7,954 bases of DNA from Candidatus Omnitrophota bacterium (GTDB taxonomy: Bacteria; Omnitrophota; Gorgyraeia; Gygaellales; Profunditerraquicolaceae). Below the pieces are notes generated by a model. It was not told where the DNA came from, searched no databases, and saw only the letters and a program-made list of their open reading frames with translations. Positions 6,116 through 7,954 of this stretch are shown one piece after another. The stretch is from contig JAGUYA010000100.1 in NCBI GenBank assembly GCA_020061545.1, forward strand, positions 1-7,954. Direction: 5' to 3'. Position numbers and translations under genes: made by a program. The first letter of the stretch is position 1. Each line of letters opens with the position of its first letter.

Positions 6116-6968
6116 GTTCCGGGAGTCGTTAAAGAACCATACGACTTTTAAAATCGGAGGAAAGGCTCAATTTTTTATTGAGCCCAAAGATATCCATGAT
6201 TTAAAATTGCTACTGAGTTTGGTAAAAAGATATAGGATTCCCATTTATGTAATCGGTAGAGGTAGCAATATTTTAGTAAGTGATAAAGGGATAAAGGGCG
6301 TGGTATTGCGCTTAAGCGCGCCTTATTTTAAAAGAATTTCCTGGAAAGATAATCATCTTGAGGTAGGGAGCGGCGTTTTATTGCATAAAGTTATTCTTTT
6401 TGCTAAAGATTACGGCCGATCAGGTGCAGAGTTTTTAGCCGGTATTCCTGGGACGGTAGGCGGAGCATTAGCCATGAATGCAGGTGTAGCCGGAGGTAAT
6501 CACTGTATTGGAGATTTAGTAAAGACAGTTACAGTAATAGATTTTGCGGGTAACATCAAGACTCTGCGTAAAAAAGATATAAAGCTTGGTTATCGAGAAT
6601 CCAGCCTAGCAAAATATATAATTTTAAGTACCTGTTTAAGACTGGTGAAGAAAAACAAAGAGGAAGTTAAGGAGAGAATAAAAGAGTATCTTGAGTTTCG
6701 AAAAGCCACTCAGGATTTATTCTGGCCATCAGCAGGCTGTGTCTTTAGAAACCCAAAAGGAGATTCAGCCGGTAGATTGATAGATTTATGCGGTTTAAAA
6801 AATAAAAGGATGGGAGATGCTTGCGTATCTTCCAAACATGCCAATTTTATCTTAAATCTGGGGCGAAGCAAGGCAAGAGATGTTTTAAAATTGATGGATT
6901 TGGTAAGAGAAAAAGTAAAAGATAGATTCAATATCACTTTAAAACCAGAGATAAAGATATGGCAATAA
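6081..6968 (+). CDS. murB: UDP-N-acetylenolpyruvoylglucosamine reductase MurB (type II-like)
   Basis: MurB is the cytoplasmic FAD enzyme that uses NADPH to reduce UDP-GlcNAc-enolpyruvate to UDP-MurNAc, the substrate of MurC. Length 295 is typical of the shorter type II enzymes. Motifs are H-T-T-F-K-I-G-G (20-27), the FAD motif G-R-G-S-N-I-L-V-S-D (59-68), E-F-L-A-G-I-P-G-T-V-G-G-A (117-129), G-Y-R-E-S-S (170-175, Arg172), P-S-A-G-C-V-F-R-N-P (216-225), S-S-K-H-A-N-F-I-L-N (250-259) and K-P-E-I (288-291, Glu290 matching E. coli Glu325). Residue Cys220 stands where E. coli has the proton-donating Ser229; Cys is reported as functional there. The ATG at 6081 lies inside murC. The only in-frame alternative before the conserved region is a rare ATT at 6111 behind AAGGAAAA, so ATG is preferred. 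ddl overlaps its end by 10 nt. Confidence 0.97.
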   Translation: MNWRKSLKGKIRFRESLKNHTTFKIGGKAQFFIEPKDIHDLKLLLSLVKRYRIPIYVIGRGSNILVSDKGIKGVVLRLSAPYFKRISWKDNHLEVGSGVLLHKVILFAKDYGRSGAEFLAGIPGTVGGALAMNAGVAGGNHCIGDLVKTVTVIDFAGNIKTLRKKDIKLGYRESSLAKYIILSTCLRLVKKNKEEVKERIKEYLEFRKATQDLFWPSAGCVFRNPKGDSAGRLIDLCGLKNKRMGDACVSSKHANFILNLGRSKARDVLKLMDLVREKVKDRFNITLKPEIKIWQ

Positions 6969-7930
6969 GAGTCAAAGGAGGACAATTCGGGAGAATAGGC
7001 GTATTAATGGGCGGGTCTTCTTCTGAAAGAGAGATTTCACTGAAGTCGGGAAAAGCGGTATACGAAAGCCTAAATCAACTTGGGCTTAAACCGGTAGCTA
7101 TTGATATAAAGACAGATAATATAGAAGAGAATATGCGTTTAATAAAATCCCAAAAAATAGATGTGGCCTTTATTGCCCTGCACGGTCGCTTTGGAGAAGA
7201 CGGACAGATACAGGAACTTCTGGATAATCTAAAGGTTCCTTATACAGGTTCGGGTGTTATGGCGAGTGAGCTCGCTATGGATAAAATTGCCTCGCGGAAG
7301 ATCTTTCAGGCTTATGGTTTAAGTGTTCCAAAATATAAGGTAGAAGATAAGTTTACTTACAATACCAATTGGAAAATCCACAATAATAACCTATCTTTTC
7401 CCCTGGTGGTGAAACCTGCCGCACATGGTTCCAGTATCGGTCTATCTATTGTAGATAAAAAAGAAGATTTAGCCAAGGCAGTAGATTCAGCTTTTAGTTT
7501 TGATGCAAAGATAATTATTGAGGAGTATATAAAAGGAAGAGAAGTGACTGTGGGTATATTAGATGAGAAGGCTTTGCCTGTAATAGAGATAATTCCCAAA
7601 AAAAGGTTCTTTGATTACGAAGCTAAATACCAGGTCGGCATGACGGATTATGTAGTGCCGGCGAAATTAGAAGATGAGATTAGTAAAAAGATACAGGATA
7701 CGGGTTTATCAGCGCATAAACTGTTGGGTTGTTTTGGTTGTTCCAGGGTGGATATGATTTTAAGCCAAGATAATATCCCCTTTGTTCTAGAGGTAAATAC
7801 TATTCCTGGATTTACCCAGACCAGTCTCTTGCCCAAGGCAGCCAAGATAGTAGGTATAGAATTTGCTCAGTTATGTATTAAGTTAATCCAATTAGCCTAT
7901 GATAAAGCGCAAAATAAATTTTCCGATTAA
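6959..7930 (+). CDS. ddl: D-alanine--D-alanine ligase Ddl
   Basis: Ddl is the cytoplasmic ATP-grasp enzyme that makes the D-Ala-D-Ala dipeptide used by MurF. Length is 323 residues. Visible are G-G-S-S-S-E-R-E-I-S-L (18-28, Glu23 matching E. coli DdlB Glu15), A-L-H-G-R-F-G-E-D-G (73-82, His75), V-K-P-A-A-H-G-S-S-I-G (151-161), E-E-Y-I-K-G-R-E (188-195), D-Y-E-A-K-Y (219-224), S-R-V-D-M (262-266, Arg263 and Asp265) and L-E-V-N-T-I-P-G-F-T (277-286, Glu278 and Asn280). Lys223-Tyr224 keep the Tyr found in D-Ala-D-Ala ligases rather than the Phe of D-Ala-D-lactate ligases, so a normal vancomycin-sensitive stem end is expected. The ATG at 6959 overlaps murB by 10 nt and has only a weak upstream ribosome site, while a near-perfect Shine-Dalgarno sequence lies inside the gene at 6974-6983. 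Another in-frame ATG is at 7007 (residue 17), just before G-G-S-S-S-E-R-E. Confidence 0.97.
   Translation: MAIRVKGGQFGRIGVLMGGSSSEREISLKSGKAVYESLNQLGLKPVAIDIKTDNIEENMRLIKSQKIDVAFIALHGRFGEDGQIQELLDNLKVPYTGSGVMASELAMDKIASRKIFQAYGLSVPKYKVEDKFTYNTNWKIHNNNLSFPLVVKPAAHGSSIGLSIVDKKEDLAKAVDSAFSFDAKIIIEEYIKGREVTVGILDEKALPVIEIIPKKRFFDYEAKYQVGMTDYVVPAKLEDEISKKIQDTGLSAHKLLGCFGCSRVDMILSQDNIPFVLEVNTIPGFTQTSLLPKAAKIVGIEFAQLCIKLIQLAYDKAQNKFSD
6974..6983 (+). promoter_or_regulatory. Near-perfect Shine-Dalgarno sequence inside the start of ddl
   Basis: AAAGGAGGAC lies 5 nt after the murB stop codon and encodes Lys-Gly-Gly of the annotated ddl frame. No ATG, GTG or TTG follows within the usual 5-12 nt in any frame. 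The in-frame codons available are ATA at 6995 and ATG at 7007 (25 nt after the last G of GGAGG). It may be a chance coding match or may mark a different ddl start. Confidence 0.45.
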
Positions 7931-7954
7931 GTTAGCCCCGCTCCTGCGCGCAGG
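7931..7954 (+). repeat. GC-rich palindrome after ddl, cut by window edge; possible terminator half
   Basis: The last 24 bases are strongly GC-rich (by hand count 18 of 24) in an otherwise AT-rich region and end with the perfect 12-bp palindrome CCTGCGCGCAGG (7943-7954). If the next bases continue as AGCGGGGC, the whole would be a hairpin of about 14 bp centred at 7948/7949 directly after the ddl stop, consistent with a terminator or an intergenic palindromic repeat. The right half and any T-run lie outside the window, so the function is not shown. Confidence 0.45.

Overview
This window is a segment of a division and cell wall (dcw) gene cluster. All genes lie on the + strand, in the order [murF end]-mraY-murD-ftsW-murG-murC-murB-ddl. 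Every full-length reading frame is a recognisable peptidoglycan precursor or septal wall synthesis gene. I see no tRNA, rRNA, CRISPR array, transposase or phage gene.

Organism: the DNA is AT-rich by eye. The order murC-murB-ddl after murG is the widespread ancestral dcw order of Gram-negative-type bacteria. The proteins resemble those of uncultured PVC-related or deltaproteobacteria-like lineages; Omnitrophota is my best guess, but this is recollection and not a search result. MraY, FtsW, MurC, MurB and Ddl keep their expected catalytic residues, with a Ser-to-Cys replacement in MurB. The host therefore very probably makes ordinary D-Ala-D-Ala peptidoglycan.

Layout: bases 1-27 are the last codons of the upstream gene, almost certainly murF. 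mraY (30-1118) follows after 2 nt and murD (1130-2407) after 11 nt. Next comes the only real intergenic gap, 114 bp, which is filled by an unusual array of GTTAC/GTAAC units spaced exactly 10 bp apart and arranged as a large inverted repeat; it also forms the last codons of murD. ftsW (2522-3616) overlaps murG (3613-4698) by 4 nt, and murC (4700-6115) starts 1 nt later. murB (6081-6968) overlaps murC by 35 nt and ddl (6959-7930) overlaps murB by 10 nt. The final 24 bases are GC-rich and end in a perfect palindrome, probably the left half of a larger inverted repeat or terminator cut by the window edge. ftsQ/ftsA/ftsZ would be the expected continuation.

How the genes work together: MurB completes UDP-MurNAc. 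MurC and MurD add the first two amino acids. Ddl makes the D-Ala-D-Ala that MurF attaches. MraY moves the pentapeptide to undecaprenyl phosphate (lipid I), MurG adds GlcNAc (lipid II), and FtsW polymerises lipid II at the septum.

I do not see a new biological system here. Points worth a second look are the 10-bp-phased repeat array, a MurD with a shortened central domain lacking the usual H-N-x-x-N motif, a divergent MurG glycine loop, Cys in place of the MurB catalytic Ser, a strong intragenic hairpin in murC, start-site ambiguity in murC and ddl, and the cut palindrome at the right edge.
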